A stretch of DNA of 64,000 bases from Agromyces aurantiacus (lineage in GTDB: Bacteria > Actinomycetota > Actinomycetes > Actinomycetales > Microbacteriaceae): the NCBI RefSeq assembly GCF_016907355.1, contig NZ_JAFBBW010000001.1:1116001-1180000 (forward strand), given 5' to 3'. The translations under genes and the position numbers were made by a program. Of this stretch, positions 33,450-40,970 are shown piece after piece (within the stretch, counting starts at the first letter, position 1; every line of letters begins with the position of its first letter). The notes below the pieces were generated by a model, which searched no databases, was not told the DNA's origin, and saw nothing but the letters and a program-made list of their open reading frames with translations.

Positions 33450-34355
33450 GTGAGCTGGATCTGGATCGTCGCGGGCGTCGCGCTCATCGCGCTCGGGCTG
33501 AACGAGGTGTTCCACACGGTGCTGCACCCCACCGGCCGCGGGCGATTCTCGCACTACGCCGCGAGCGCGACGTGGGCGCTGTCGTCGCGGCTCGGGCGGC
33601 GGGGCCGAACCGTCGCCGGCCCCCTCGCCGCGGTGGCGATCGTCACCGTGTGGGCCGCGCTGCAGATCGTCGGATGGGCGCTCGTCTACCTGCCGTTCGT
33701 GCCCGACGGCTTCGCGTACAACCCCGAGATCGATCCGGCCTTGTACCCGCCGATCGTCGAGGCCCTCTACTTCTCCGTCGTGAGCATGTCCACGCTCGGC
33801 CTCGGCGACGTCTATCCGGTCGATCCCTGGCTGCGTGTCGTCGCGCCGTTCCAGGGGCTGATCGGATTCGCGCTGCTCACGGCCGCGGTCGCGTGGTTCC
33901 TCGAACTGCAACCCGGGCTGGGCCGCCGCCGCGCGCTCGCGCTGCGGATCGCCCTGGTCCGCGAGGCCGACACGGCGGGGCACCTGCTCAACATGGAGTC
34001 GGGGACCTCGAGCGGCCTGCTCGACTCGCTCACCGCCGATCTCGCGCAGGTTCGGGTCGACCTGTGGCAGAACGCCGAGTCGTACTACTTCACCGAGCAG
34101 GAGCCCGAGGCGTCGCTGGCGGCGCAGCTGCCCTATGCGCGTCACCTCGGGCGACTCGCACGACGTTCGGAGGACCGGACGGTGCGCAACAGCGGGCAGA
34201 TGCTCGAGGAAGCCATCGACGACTTCGCCGGCTTGGTGCGCGACCGATTCCTGGGCCGCGCACGAGACACCGACGAGGTCCTGCGGCAGTACGCGCAGCA
34301 GCACCGGCAGCAGCCGTGGGTCGAACCGTCCGACGACGCCGGCTCGGGGGCCTAG
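33450..34355 (+). CDS. Potassium channel family (two-helix pore) membrane protein
   Basis: The 301-residue protein has helices at about 4-24, 45-75 and 125-150. A pore loop precedes the last helix: EALYFSVVSMSTLGLGDVYPVDPWLRVVAPFQGLIGFALLTAAVAWFLEL. The filter TLGLGD (residues 115-120) replaces the usual T.GYGD/GFGD, but keeps the Gly-x-Gly-Asp frame. A cytosolic tail of about 145 residues is helical and has no recognisable RCK domain. GTG 33450 has GGGAGG nine bases upstream. It is convergent, with a 4-bp overlap, with a small membrane protein gene. Confidence 0.85.
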   Translation: MSWIWIVAGVALIALGLNEVFHTVLHPTGRGRFSHYAASATWALSSRLGRRGRTVAGPLAAVAIVTVWAALQIVGWALVYLPFVPDGFAYNPEIDPALYPPIVEALYFSVVSMSTLGLGDVYPVDPWLRVVAPFQGLIGFALLTAAVAWFLELQPGLGRRRALALRIALVREADTAGHLLNMESGTSSGLLDSLTADLAQVRVDLWQNAESYYFTEQEPEASLAAQLPYARHLGRLARRSEDRTVRNSGQMLEEAIDDFAGLVRDRFLGRARDTDEVLRQYAQQHRQQPWVEPSDDAGSGA

Positions 34356-34522
34356 GGCAGGTCGAACGCCGTGTCGCCGAGGAGGATCGCGGCGCCGATC
34401 AGCACGAGGCCGCTCGCGATGACGATGGCGCCGATGCCGAGCATGAGCGCCGCCCCGAACAGCGAGGCGCGCGATTCGCGCCGGATGGCGGTGGGGGCGG
34501 GGTTCGATCGGTCGAGCGTCAT
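34352..34522 (-). CDS. Small single-pass membrane protein (56 aa)
   Basis: A 56-residue frame MTLDRSNPAPTAIRRE, then a hydrophobic helix SLFGAALMLGIGAIVIASGLVLIGAAILLG and a short tail TAFDLP. GAAGGA six bases before the ATG supports expression. It has no family I recognise. It overlaps the channel gene end by 4 bp on the opposite strand. Confidence 0.6.
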   Translation of the reverse strand: MTLDRSNPAPTAIRRESRASLFGAALMLGIGAIVIASGLVLIGAAILLGDTAFDLP

Positions 34523-34625
34523 GCGCGTTCCTTCGGCTCGTGGGGGAGGTGGCGTGATGACTCGATCATCGCAGACGCGTCGCCCCCGGGAGAAGCGTGC
34601 CGCCGACCGGCGGCAGAATGGCCGC

Positions 34626-35423
34626 ATGGATGCCGCGTTCCCCGCCCTGACCGACATGCCCGCGCCGCAGTTCGTCATGTCGGCCGAGGGCTTGCGCATT
34701 GCGACCTACTCGTGGGGCGACCCCGAGGCGCCGACCGTCCTGTGCGTGCACGGATTCGCCTCGAGCTGCCGCGACAACTGGGTGATGACGGGGTGGGTGC
34801 GCGACCTCACGCGCGCCGGCTTCCGCGTGCTCGGTGTCGACCAGCGCGGGCACGGCGCGAGCGACAAGCCCCACGACCCGTCCGCCTACGCCATGGACTC
34901 GCTGGTCGGCGATCTCGTGACGGTCCTCGACACGTACCTCCTCGGCTCGGTCTCCTACCTCGGCTACTCGCTCGGTGCGCGAGTGGGGTGGCAGGTCGCG
35001 GTGCAGGTGCCCGATCACGTCGATCGCGCGGTCCTCGGAGGCATTCCGGACGGCCGGCCCCTGGCGCGCCTGCAGATCGAGCAGGCGAGGGCCTACGCCG
35101 AGCACGGCACGCCCGTCGAGGATCGGGTCACCTGGAACTACTGCACGCTCGCCGAGCGCGTGCCGGGCAACGACCTGCGCGCGCTCGTCGCGCTCGCCGA
35201 GGGCATGCGGCTCGGGGATGTCGACCCCGACCCATCGAATCCGCCGCAGCAGGAGATCCTGTTCGCGACCGGGTCGGAGGACGCGATCCTCGAGCAGTCG
35301 CGCCAGCTGGCGGGTGCGACGCCCCACGGCTCGTTCGTGGAGATCCCGGCCCGACACCACTTCAACGCACCCGGTTCGCGCGTCTTCCGCCAGGCGGCCG
35401 TCGAGTTCCTGCGGGCCGTGTGA
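34626..35423 (+). CDS. Alpha/beta hydrolase
   Basis: A 265-residue alpha/beta hydrolase: PTVLCVHGFASSCRDNW oxyanion motif, VLGVDQRGHGASDKP, nucleophile Ser115 in YLGYSLGARVG and a C-terminal His (244/245) in IPARHHFNAPGSRVF. The acid is probably Asp in the FATGSEDAIL strand region. Family substrates range from esters to lactones; nothing in the context narrows this. The start at 34626 follows CAGAAT by six bases, resembling the leaderless pattern of neighbouring genes. Confidence 0.88.
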   Translation: MDAAFPALTDMPAPQFVMSAEGLRIATYSWGDPEAPTVLCVHGFASSCRDNWVMTGWVRDLTRAGFRVLGVDQRGHGASDKPHDPSAYAMDSLVGDLVTVLDTYLLGSVSYLGYSLGARVGWQVAVQVPDHVDRAVLGGIPDGRPLARLQIEQARAYAEHGTPVEDRVTWNYCTLAERVPGNDLRALVALAEGMRLGDVDPDPSNPPQQEILFATGSEDAILEQSRQLAGATPHGSFVEIPARHHFNAPGSRVFRQAAVEFLRAV

Positions 35424-35520
35424 GGCGCGATGGCTGGTGCGCCTCGAACGGGGACTGGCCTTCCTGTGAATCGTGTGATTCTGATTGCCGACTGGCGAGC
35501 ATGCTGCAACCGTGGGCCCG

Positions 35521-35895
35521 ATGCGACAACACAGAGAGAACATGCCCGAGACGGCGCATCCCGCGCTCGAGATCGATGGCTGGATGCGCATCGAACTCGA
35601 CGACGACGTGCTGGCGCACGTCGCGCTCGTCGTCTTCTCCAAGCTCCGGCGCAATGAACCGCTGCTCGTCTCGTGGACCGATCCCGAGGGCAGCGCGATG
35701 CAGGCCTGGGTCCACCCGAACTCGACGATCGTCGCGCGGCACACCCCGGGCGTCGAGTCCTCGATCGACCGGGTCCGCGCCGAACGCATGATGGTGGCGG
35801 CGAACAGCACCCCGGGCCTGCGGCTGGCACGGTTCGCTCCCGACGACCGCGCGGGAGCCATCCCGGCCGCGCAGCCCATGGCCCCGGCGGCCTGA
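35521..35895 (+). CDS. Conserved small protein of unknown function
   Basis: About 124 residues: HPALEIDGWMRIELDDDVLAHVALVVFSKLRRNEPLLVSWTDPEGSAMQAWVHPNSTIVARHTPGVESSIDRVRAERMMVAA. I do not recognise the family; the alternation of short strands suggests a small beta-rich fold and no signal peptide or helix is visible. A TTGCCG -35, 17-bp spacer and AACCGT -10 lie seven bases before ATG 35521, favouring that start; ATG 35542, with a weak AGAGAG site, is the alternative. Confidence 0.6.
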   Translation: MRQHRENMPETAHPALEIDGWMRIELDDDVLAHVALVVFSKLRRNEPLLVSWTDPEGSAMQAWVHPNSTIVARHTPGVESSIDRVRAERMMVAANSTPGLRLARFAPDDRAGAIPAAQPMAPAA

Positions 35896-35915
35896 ACGCC
35901 GCCGCCGCGCTGGGA

Positions 35916-36632
35916 TCAGACGCCGAGGCCGGCGCGGATCGCCTCGGCGGCCGCCGCGGTCTCGGCGAGCACCGCGTCGAGGTCGGTTCCGCTGTAGCTC
36001 GTCGCGACGTACGGGACGGTGAGGGCGGCGACCGCCTCGGCACGATCGGCGCGAAGCACGGGGAACACCACGTCGGTGATGCCGGGCTGCGCGGCATCCG
36101 GCTGCACGAGATGCCCGGCGGCCCGGATGGCGCGCGCATCCGCCGACACGTCGTCACCGCGGTCGGCGGGCCGCGGCCCGAACGCCGCGAGCACGCGCCC
36201 CGTCGGCGTGCCCTCGACGTCGAACAGCGCGCCGACCCGCACGCGGAAGCCGAAGTCGGCGGGGCTCTCGACCTGGGCGATCACCCGTACCCGTCCGGAG
36301 TCCAGCACGCTGAGGTTGCACGACTGCCGGGTCGAGGTCGCCAGCTCCCGCATCGGGATCGCCGACGCCGACACCAGCGACCGGAGCGGCTCGGCCCGGT
36401 GCGCGAGGTCGAAGAGGCGCATCGACAGCTCGTAGAGCCCGGTCTGCCGGTCGCGCCGCAGGTAGCCGCGACGTTCGAGCCGCATGAGCGGGCGGAAGAC
36501 CTGCCCCGATGAGAGCCCGATCGCGCGGGCGATGTCGAGCTGGGTCATGCCGCCGGGCCGGTCGGCGAGCAGCTCGAGGATGTCGAGCGCCTTGTCGACG
36601 GCCGGCGCGGCGTACTCGGGGGTCTCGGCCAC
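35916..36632 (-). CDS. IclR family transcriptional regulator
   Basis: A 238-residue IclR protein: winged helix (about 10-70: AVDKALDILELLADRPGGMTQLDIARAIGLSSGQVFRPLMRLERRGYLRRDRQTGLYELSMRLFDL) and a GAF-like effector domain (about 80-235). GTG 36632 lies eight bases after the hydrolase-paralogue gene, so the two are one transcript. The strong inverted repeat in front of that operon is the likely binding site. IclR proteins often respond to small organic acids or sugar metabolites; here the effector may be a substrate of the partner enzyme. Confidence 0.9.
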   Translation of the reverse strand: MAETPEYAAPAVDKALDILELLADRPGGMTQLDIARAIGLSSGQVFRPLMRLERRGYLRRDRQTGLYELSMRLFDLAHRAEPLRSLVSASAIPMRELATSTRQSCNLSVLDSGRVRVIAQVESPADFGFRVRVGALFDVEGTPTGRVLAAFGPRPADRGDDVSADARAIRAAGHLVQPDAAQPGITDVVFPVLRADRAEAVAALTVPYVATSYSGTDLDAVLAETAAAAEAIRAGLGV

Positions 36633-36640
36633 GGCGAGGC

Positions 36641-37825
36641 CTACGCCGCCGAGTGCAGGGTGGCCAGCATCCGGCGCGCGATCGTGCGATCGAGGTCGTC
36701 GGGCACCGGCTGCGGACCGGGTGCGAGCTCGGCCGCCCGCGTCGCGACGCGCTCGAGGGAGAGCGACTGCAGCAGGAAGCCGAGGTCCATCGCCTCGAGC
36801 GAGTTGCCCTTCGGCTCGGCTCCGGCGAGGTTGAACATGCGGCCCTCCGCGAGGAGTACGACGTGGCGCCCGCCGGGCAGGTCGAAGCGGTCGAGCGCAT
36901 CGACGATCCGCGAGTGCCCGACCGCCGACGCGCGCAACGCCGGCACGTCGATCTCCCACGGGACGTGGCCGATGTTGCCGAGGATCGCGCCGTCGTGCAT
37001 GCGCTCGATCAGGTCGACGCCGAGCACGCCGGGACGGCCCGTCGCGGTGATGAACACGTCGCCCCACTCGGCGAAGTCGTCGCCGGTGCCGACCCGGAAC
37101 CCGTCGAGGGCGGCCTCGAACGCCTTCAGCTCGTCGACGTCGACCACGGCGACCTTCGCGCCGAGCGCGCGCAGGTAGTGCGCGACGCCGCGGCCGCACC
37201 ATCCGTAGCCGAAGACGACGAACCGACGGCCGGTCACCATGGCGTTCGTCAGGCGCATGAAGCTCTCGACGGCGGATTGGCCCACGGCGTGCTTGTTCTC
37301 GCCGATCGCCTTCAGCAGGCTGTCGTTGATCACGATCACGGGGAACGGCACGAGGCCGTGCAGCTCGCCGCGCAGCCGGTCGCCCCCGCTCGTGGTCTCC
37401 TCGGTGCCGCCCACGATGCCGTCGGCGTGGCCGCGCGCCACGATGCCCGCGACGAGGTCGCCGCCGTTGTCGAGGAGGATGTCGGGGTCGGCGTCGAGCA
37501 CGGCGGCGACGTTGCGCTCGTGCTGGTCGAGCGGGTCGGCGCGCCGCCCGATGATGCGGATGCCGGGACGGGTGTTGAGGTAGGCGACCACGTCGTCCTG
37601 GGTGGACCCGAAGTTGCCGGTGCCGACGAGTTCCGCCCCGCCGGCTGCGAGCGTCTCGACCAGCACGGCCGTCTTCGGTTCGACGTGCAGCGACATGCCG
37701 ATGCGGTGCCCGGCGAAGGGCTGCGATGCGGCGAACTCGCGGCGGACGTCGGCGAGCAGCGCCATGCGGGAGCGGATCCAGTCGACGCGCGCGGCGCCGC
37801 TGCTGATGAGGTCTCGATCCTCCAT
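36641..37825 (-). CDS. Adenosylhomocysteinase-family protein with altered active site
   Basis: The 394-residue protein covers the full SAHH fold, with the NAD motif VVFGYGWCGRGVAHYLRALGAKVAVVD near 204-230, EETTSGGDRL, NDSLLKAIGEN, NIGHVPWEIDV and LLAEGRMFNLAGA. Compared from memory with the human enzyme, His55, Glu156, Lys186 and His301 are kept (His47, Glu143, Lys172, His287). Asp131, Asp190, Cys195 and His353 become Asn120, Glu176, Val181 and Asn341. It therefore probably uses NAD-dependent redox chemistry on a related but different nucleoside. TAAAGT six bases before ATG 37825 indicates a leaderless mRNA. It forms an operon with the IclR regulator. Confidence 0.8.
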   Translation of the reverse strand: MEDRDLISSGAARVDWIRSRMALLADVRREFAASQPFAGHRIGMSLHVEPKTAVLVETLAAGGAELVGTGNFGSTQDDVVAYLNTRPGIRIIGRRADPLDQHERNVAAVLDADPDILLDNGGDLVAGIVARGHADGIVGGTEETTSGGDRLRGELHGLVPFPVIVINDSLLKAIGENKHAVGQSAVESFMRLTNAMVTGRRFVVFGYGWCGRGVAHYLRALGAKVAVVDVDELKAFEAALDGFRVGTGDDFAEWGDVFITATGRPGVLGVDLIERMHDGAILGNIGHVPWEIDVPALRASAVGHSRIVDALDRFDLPGGRHVVLLAEGRMFNLAGAEPKGNSLEAMDLGFLLQSLSLERVATRAAELAPGPQPVPDDLDRTIARRMLATLHSAA

Positions 37826-37840
37826 GCGCACACTTTACCG

Positions 37841-37861
37841 ATATGAAAGCGCGATTCATAT
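37841..37861. promoter_or_regulatory. Inverted repeat operator, probably IclR
   Basis: Perfect seven-base arms ATATGAA (37841-37847) and TTCATAT (37855-37861) around a 7-bp GC-rich spacer. It covers the expected -35 of the leaderless -10 TAAAGT (complement of 37832-37837) of the hydrolase-paralogue/IclR operon. AT-rich arms stand out in this DNA. It also lies 36 bp before the -10 of the divergent SnoaL-like gene. Confidence 0.7.
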
Positions 37862-37909
37862 ATGCAAAGCCTGCTGACAGTGACGCGGCGCCCGCGTAGG
37901 GTGACCGGC

Positions 37910-38239
37910 ATGACGGACACGCGCATCCCACCCGCCATCCAGCAGTTCGTCGACGCCACCAACCGAGGCGATTCCGCGGCGTTCGTCGAGGCCTTCGCCG
38001 ACGACGCCTACCTCAACGACTGGGGCCGCGAGTTCCACGGGCGCGACGGCGTGGCGAGCTGGAACGACACCGACAACATCGGCCGGAACGCGCACTTCGA
38101 CGTGCACGGCATCGTGGCGGGGCGCAAGCCCGACCAGTACCTGCTGACGGTCACCGTCTCGGGGGAGGGCTACAACGGCCCCGGCACGTTCACCTTCGAC
38201 CTGCGCGACGGGCTCATCGCGCGATTCCTGATCGCATAG
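37910..38239 (+). CDS. SnoaL/NTF2-like protein
   Basis: The 109-residue protein IQQFVDATNRGDSAAFVEAFADDAYLNDWGREFHGRDGVASWNDTDNIGRNAHFDVHG is a typical cone-shaped NTF2/SnoaL-like fold; these are small hydrolase or ligand-binding proteins. CTGACA (37874-37879), 17 bp, TAGGGT (37897-37902) and seven bases to ATG 37910 form a leaderless promoter. It diverges from the IclR/SAHH-like operon and could share its regulation. Confidence 0.82.
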   Translation: MTDTRIPPAIQQFVDATNRGDSAAFVEAFADDAYLNDWGREFHGRDGVASWNDTDNIGRNAHFDVHGIVAGRKPDQYLLTVTVSGEGYNGPGTFTFDLRDGLIARFLIA

Positions 38240-38241
38240 GC

Positions 38242-38282
38242 GCGCGCCGCCGCGGTCACCCGGAGGTGCCGCGACGGCGCGC
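38242..38282. terminator. Hairpin between convergent genes
   Basis: Outer arms GCGCGCCG (38242-38249) and CGGCGCGC (38275-38282) continue inward through CGCGG (38251-38255) and CCGCG (38269-38273). The long GC-rich stem starts right after the SnoaL-like stop and lies just before the end of the convergent cysteine-rich gene. Confidence 0.55.
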
Positions 38283-38296
38283 GATGCGAGTGCCGG

Positions 38297-38440
38297 TCAG
38301 GCCGCGTCAGTCGTGACGAAGCCGTCGCAGTCGCACTTGGCCCAAGCGCCGCCGGCGAAGACGTCGGTCCGGCAGGCACCGAGGTGCTCGGTGTCGTCGT
38401 GTCCGCAGTGCCGGCATTCGGCGATCTCGAGCAGGTTCAT
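38297..38440 (-). CDS. Cysteine-rich 47-residue protein (zinc-ribbon-like)
   Basis: A short frame on the minus strand reads MNLLEIAECRHCGHDDTEHL, then GACRTDVFAGGAWAKCDCDG and FVTTDAA. The CxxC pair (C9, C12) plus a later Cys and CxC pair (about C23, C37, C39) look like a metal site. GGAG six bases before ATG 38440 supports translation. The pattern CRHCGHDDTEHL...C.CDG resembles small metal-binding peptides widespread in actinobacteria. Function unknown. Confidence 0.65.
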   Translation of the reverse strand: MNLLEIAECRHCGHDDTEHLGACRTDVFAGGAWAKCDCDGFVTTDAA

Positions 38441-38749
38441 CTCGATCTCCGATCGTGAGGGTCGGGGCGGGTGTTCGGGACCGCGTCCGACGGCCGCGCG
38501 CTCGCGCGTCGCGGCGGGGATTTCCGGGGGTGGGTGGCCATCGGGGATGGTCGGGTTCGCTCCGTGGGTCGCGGAGCGGGGGGCATGCCGGGTCGGGTGA
38601 TCCCGGCATCGAGGAAGGCTAACCGGCGCGGGGCGCTGGGGTCAACGCGTTCTTCGACACGTGAAGAATACTCGAAGTTTTCGCGAGGGCACGCCATCCG
38701 GGCGTGACGTCGTCGCGCGTGCCGTGCCATCCGCCCCTAGCATTGGCCC
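38441..38749. promoter_or_regulatory. Intergenic region before nhaA with leaderless promoter and inverted repeat
   Basis: This 309-bp gap holds no convincing gene. TAGCAT (38738-38743) lies six bases before the nhaA ATG, the leaderless spacing. An inverted repeat TTCTTC (38650-38655) and GAAGAA (38663-38668) surrounds a CACGTG core; it sits about 70 bp upstream of the -10 and in unusually AT-rich sequence, so it may bind a regulator. The start-proximal side toward the cysteine-rich gene is Gly/Arg-coding-like GC-rich filler. Confidence 0.5.
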
Positions 38750-40615
38750 ATGAGCGCCGCAGCCCCGGCACCAGCGCCCGACACGACGACCACCTCCAGG
38801 TCGTGGCACGCGCGCCTGCGGTTCGGCACCGGCGACCGCGCGGCCGCCGCGCTGCTGCTCGTCTTCACGATCCTCGCGATCCTCTGGGCGAACTCGCCGT
38901 GGGGCGACACGTACGAGCAGTTCTGGGAGACGCCCGTCGAGATCGGTGTCGGCGACCTGGTGCTCTCCACGACGCTGCACCACGTCGTCAACGACGCCGT
39001 CATGACCTTGTTCTTCTTCGTGGTCGGGCTCGAGGTCAAGCGCGAGTTCACCCTCGGCGAGCTCACCGAGCGGGCCCGCGCGGTCGTGCCGGTCATCGCC
39101 GCGGTCGCCGGCCTGATCGTGCCCGCGCTCATCTTCGTCGCGATCGCCTGGCCGAGCGGCGAGGCGCATGCCTGGGGCGTGGTCATCTCGACCGACACGG
39201 CGTTCCTGCTCGGCGCGCTCGCGATCATCGGCCCGAAGTTCCCCGCGCGACTGCGCGCGTTCCTGCTCACGCTCGCCGTCGTCGACGACATCGGTGCACT
39301 GCTGGCCATCGCGATGTTCTACAACACGGGCATCCAGGTCGTGCCGCTCGTGGTCGCCGCCGTGCTCATGATCGTCATCGCGCTCATCCGGTTCCTGCCG
39401 GCCTGGCGCGGCCTCGCGTACGCGGTGTTCGGGATCGCGCTGTGGTTCGCGATCGCCGCCGCCGGGGTGCATCCCACGCTCGCGGGCGTGGCCGTCGCAC
39501 TGCTCATCCCCGTGTTCCCCCCGCGGCGCACCGACGTCGAGCGCTCGGCCGAGTTGTCGCAAGCGTTCCGCGAGTCGCCCAACGCCGCCTACGCGGCCGC
39601 GCTCACCCGCAGCCTCCGGGACTCGCTCTCGATCAACGACCGGCTGCAGGCCGCGTGGGGTCCCTACATCTCGTTCCTCGTGCTGCCCCTGTTCGCCCTC
39701 GCGAACGCCGGCGTGCACCTCGACGCCGAGACCCTCGGCGCGGCGCTCGCGTCGCCGCTCACGTGGGGCATCGTCGCGGGCCTGGTGGTCGGCAAGTTCG
39801 TGGGCATCGCTGGCTCGACCCTGCTGATCCGGATGACGGGACTCGGCCGCCTCGCGCCGGGGCTCGGCATGCCCCGCATCGCCGGCGGCGCCGCGCTCTC
39901 GGGGATCGGCTTCACGATCTCGCTGTTCATCGTGACGCTCGCGATCGCCGACCCCGAGACGCAGGACCTCGCGCGCGTCGGGGTGCTCGCGGCATCCGTC
40001 ATCGCATTCGCGCTCGGCTGGGCGATCTTCACCATCGCCGACCGCATCACGCCCCCTCAGGCCGTCGGCAAGGTGCTCGCGCGCCCCTTCGACCCGTCGC
40101 GCGACCACTTCCGCGGGCGTCCGGATGCGCCGCACCAGATCGTCGAGTACGGCGACTTCGAGTGCCCGTTCTGCAGCCGCGCGACCGGCTCGATCGACGC
40201 GGTGATCGAGCATTTCGGCGACGACGTCTGCTGGGTGTGGCGGCACCTGCCCCTCGAGGCCGTGCATTCGCACGCCAAGGAGGCCGCGCTGGCGTACGAG
40301 GCCGCGGCGATGCAGGGCCGCTTCCTCGACATGTCGCACATCATGTTCGCGAACCAGGACGCCCTCACGGCCGACGACCTGTGCCGCTACGCGCGCGAGA
40401 TCGGCCTCGACGTGGATCGCTTCATCGAGGACTTCCGCTCGCCTCGGGCCCTGCACCGCGTCGAGGAGGACCAGGTCGACGCCGAGATGATGGATCTGCA
40501 CTCGACGCCCACCTTCTTCGTCGGCGGTCGCCGGCACGTCGGGCCGTGGGACTCCCGGACGCTGATCCGGGCGCTCGAGGCCTCCGCGCAGCCGCGCGTC
40601 GAGCCGTCGCCGTAG
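38750..40615 (+). CDS. nhaA: Na+/H+ antiporter NhaA fused to a DsbA-like thioredoxin domain
   Basis: A 621-residue fusion. Residues about 25-435 are NhaA: WANSPWGDTYEQFWE, VVGLEVKREFTLGEL, ISTDTAFLLGALAIIG (Asp149, equivalent to the ion-site Asp133), LAVVDDIGALLAI (Asp179-Asp180, equivalent to Asp163/164) and ALSGIGFTISLFI. Residues about 445-610 are a DsbA/FrnE-like thioredoxin fold with YGDFECPFCSRA (CxxC at 472/475) and a later cis-Pro motif LHSTPTFFVGG. The antiporter exports sodium against protons; the thioredoxin half is probably cytosolic and may sense redox state. ATG 38750 follows a leaderless -10. Confidence 0.93.
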   Translation: MSAAAPAPAPDTTTTSRSWHARLRFGTGDRAAAALLLVFTILAILWANSPWGDTYEQFWETPVEIGVGDLVLSTTLHHVVNDAVMTLFFFVVGLEVKREFTLGELTERARAVVPVIAAVAGLIVPALIFVAIAWPSGEAHAWGVVISTDTAFLLGALAIIGPKFPARLRAFLLTLAVVDDIGALLAIAMFYNTGIQVVPLVVAAVLMIVIALIRFLPAWRGLAYAVFGIALWFAIAAAGVHPTLAGVAVALLIPVFPPRRTDVERSAELSQAFRESPNAAYAAALTRSLRDSLSINDRLQAAWGPYISFLVLPLFALANAGVHLDAETLGAALASPLTWGIVAGLVVGKFVGIAGSTLLIRMTGLGRLAPGLGMPRIAGGAALSGIGFTISLFIVTLAIADPETQDLARVGVLAASVIAFALGWAIFTIADRITPPQAVGKVLARPFDPSRDHFRGRPDAPHQIVEYGDFECPFCSRATGSIDAVIEHFGDDVCWVWRHLPLEAVHSHAKEAALAYEAAAMQGRFLDMSHIMFANQDALTADDLCRYAREIGLDVDRFIEDFRSPRALHRVEEDQVDAEMMDLHSTPTFFVGGRRHVGPWDSRTLIRALEASAQPRVEPSP

Positions 40616-40711
40616 CCCTGAAGGCCCGGGCCGCGTCGCCGTGGGCATTCGGTCCCACGCACCTCCATCGCGCGGGTGCAGCATGGACGCGACTCGTGAA
40701 GGGAGACGGTC

Positions 40712-40912
40712 ATGGCCGGAGCGGAGATCGAGAGCTACCTGTCGCAGGCGCGTGCGGCGGCGAGCGGCGCGAGCTACGACGCGCAGAAGCTCTCGGAGGA
40801 CTCGGTGGAGCGCCAGGCGATCCACAACCTCGTGACGGCGGTCGAGGCGCTCATCGCCGCGATCGACGCGGGTTCCTCCGGCGAGGTCGACGAGACCGAG
40901 CCGAGCATCTGA
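40712..40912 (+). CDS. Small conserved hypothetical protein (66 aa)
   Basis: Sequence MAGAEIESYLSQARAAASGA, then SYDAQKLSEDSVERQAIHNLVTAVEALIAAIDAGSSG and an acidic end. Predicted as two helices with no membrane segment. AAGGGAG before ATG 40712 is a good ribosome site and the next feature is a strong terminator, so it is a real transcript. No family assigned. Confidence 0.75.
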   Translation: MAGAEIESYLSQARAAASGASYDAQKLSEDSVERQAIHNLVTAVEALIAAIDAGSSGEVDETEPSI

Positions 40913-40923
40913 CGGGGGAACGA

Positions 40924-40957
40924 CGAGGGGGCGGATGTCGCGACATCCGCCCCCTCG
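40924..40957. terminator. Perfect 34-bp palindromic bidirectional terminator
   Basis: Arms CGAGGGGGCGGATGTCG (40924-40940) and its exact complement (40941-40957) form an uninterrupted 17-bp stem between the small protein gene and the convergent MHS transporter. With no unpaired bases written between the arms, the loop would open from the central CGCG. No U-run follows, typical for high-GC actinobacteria. Confidence 0.8.
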
Positions 40958-40970
40958 CCCGACCCGGCGA

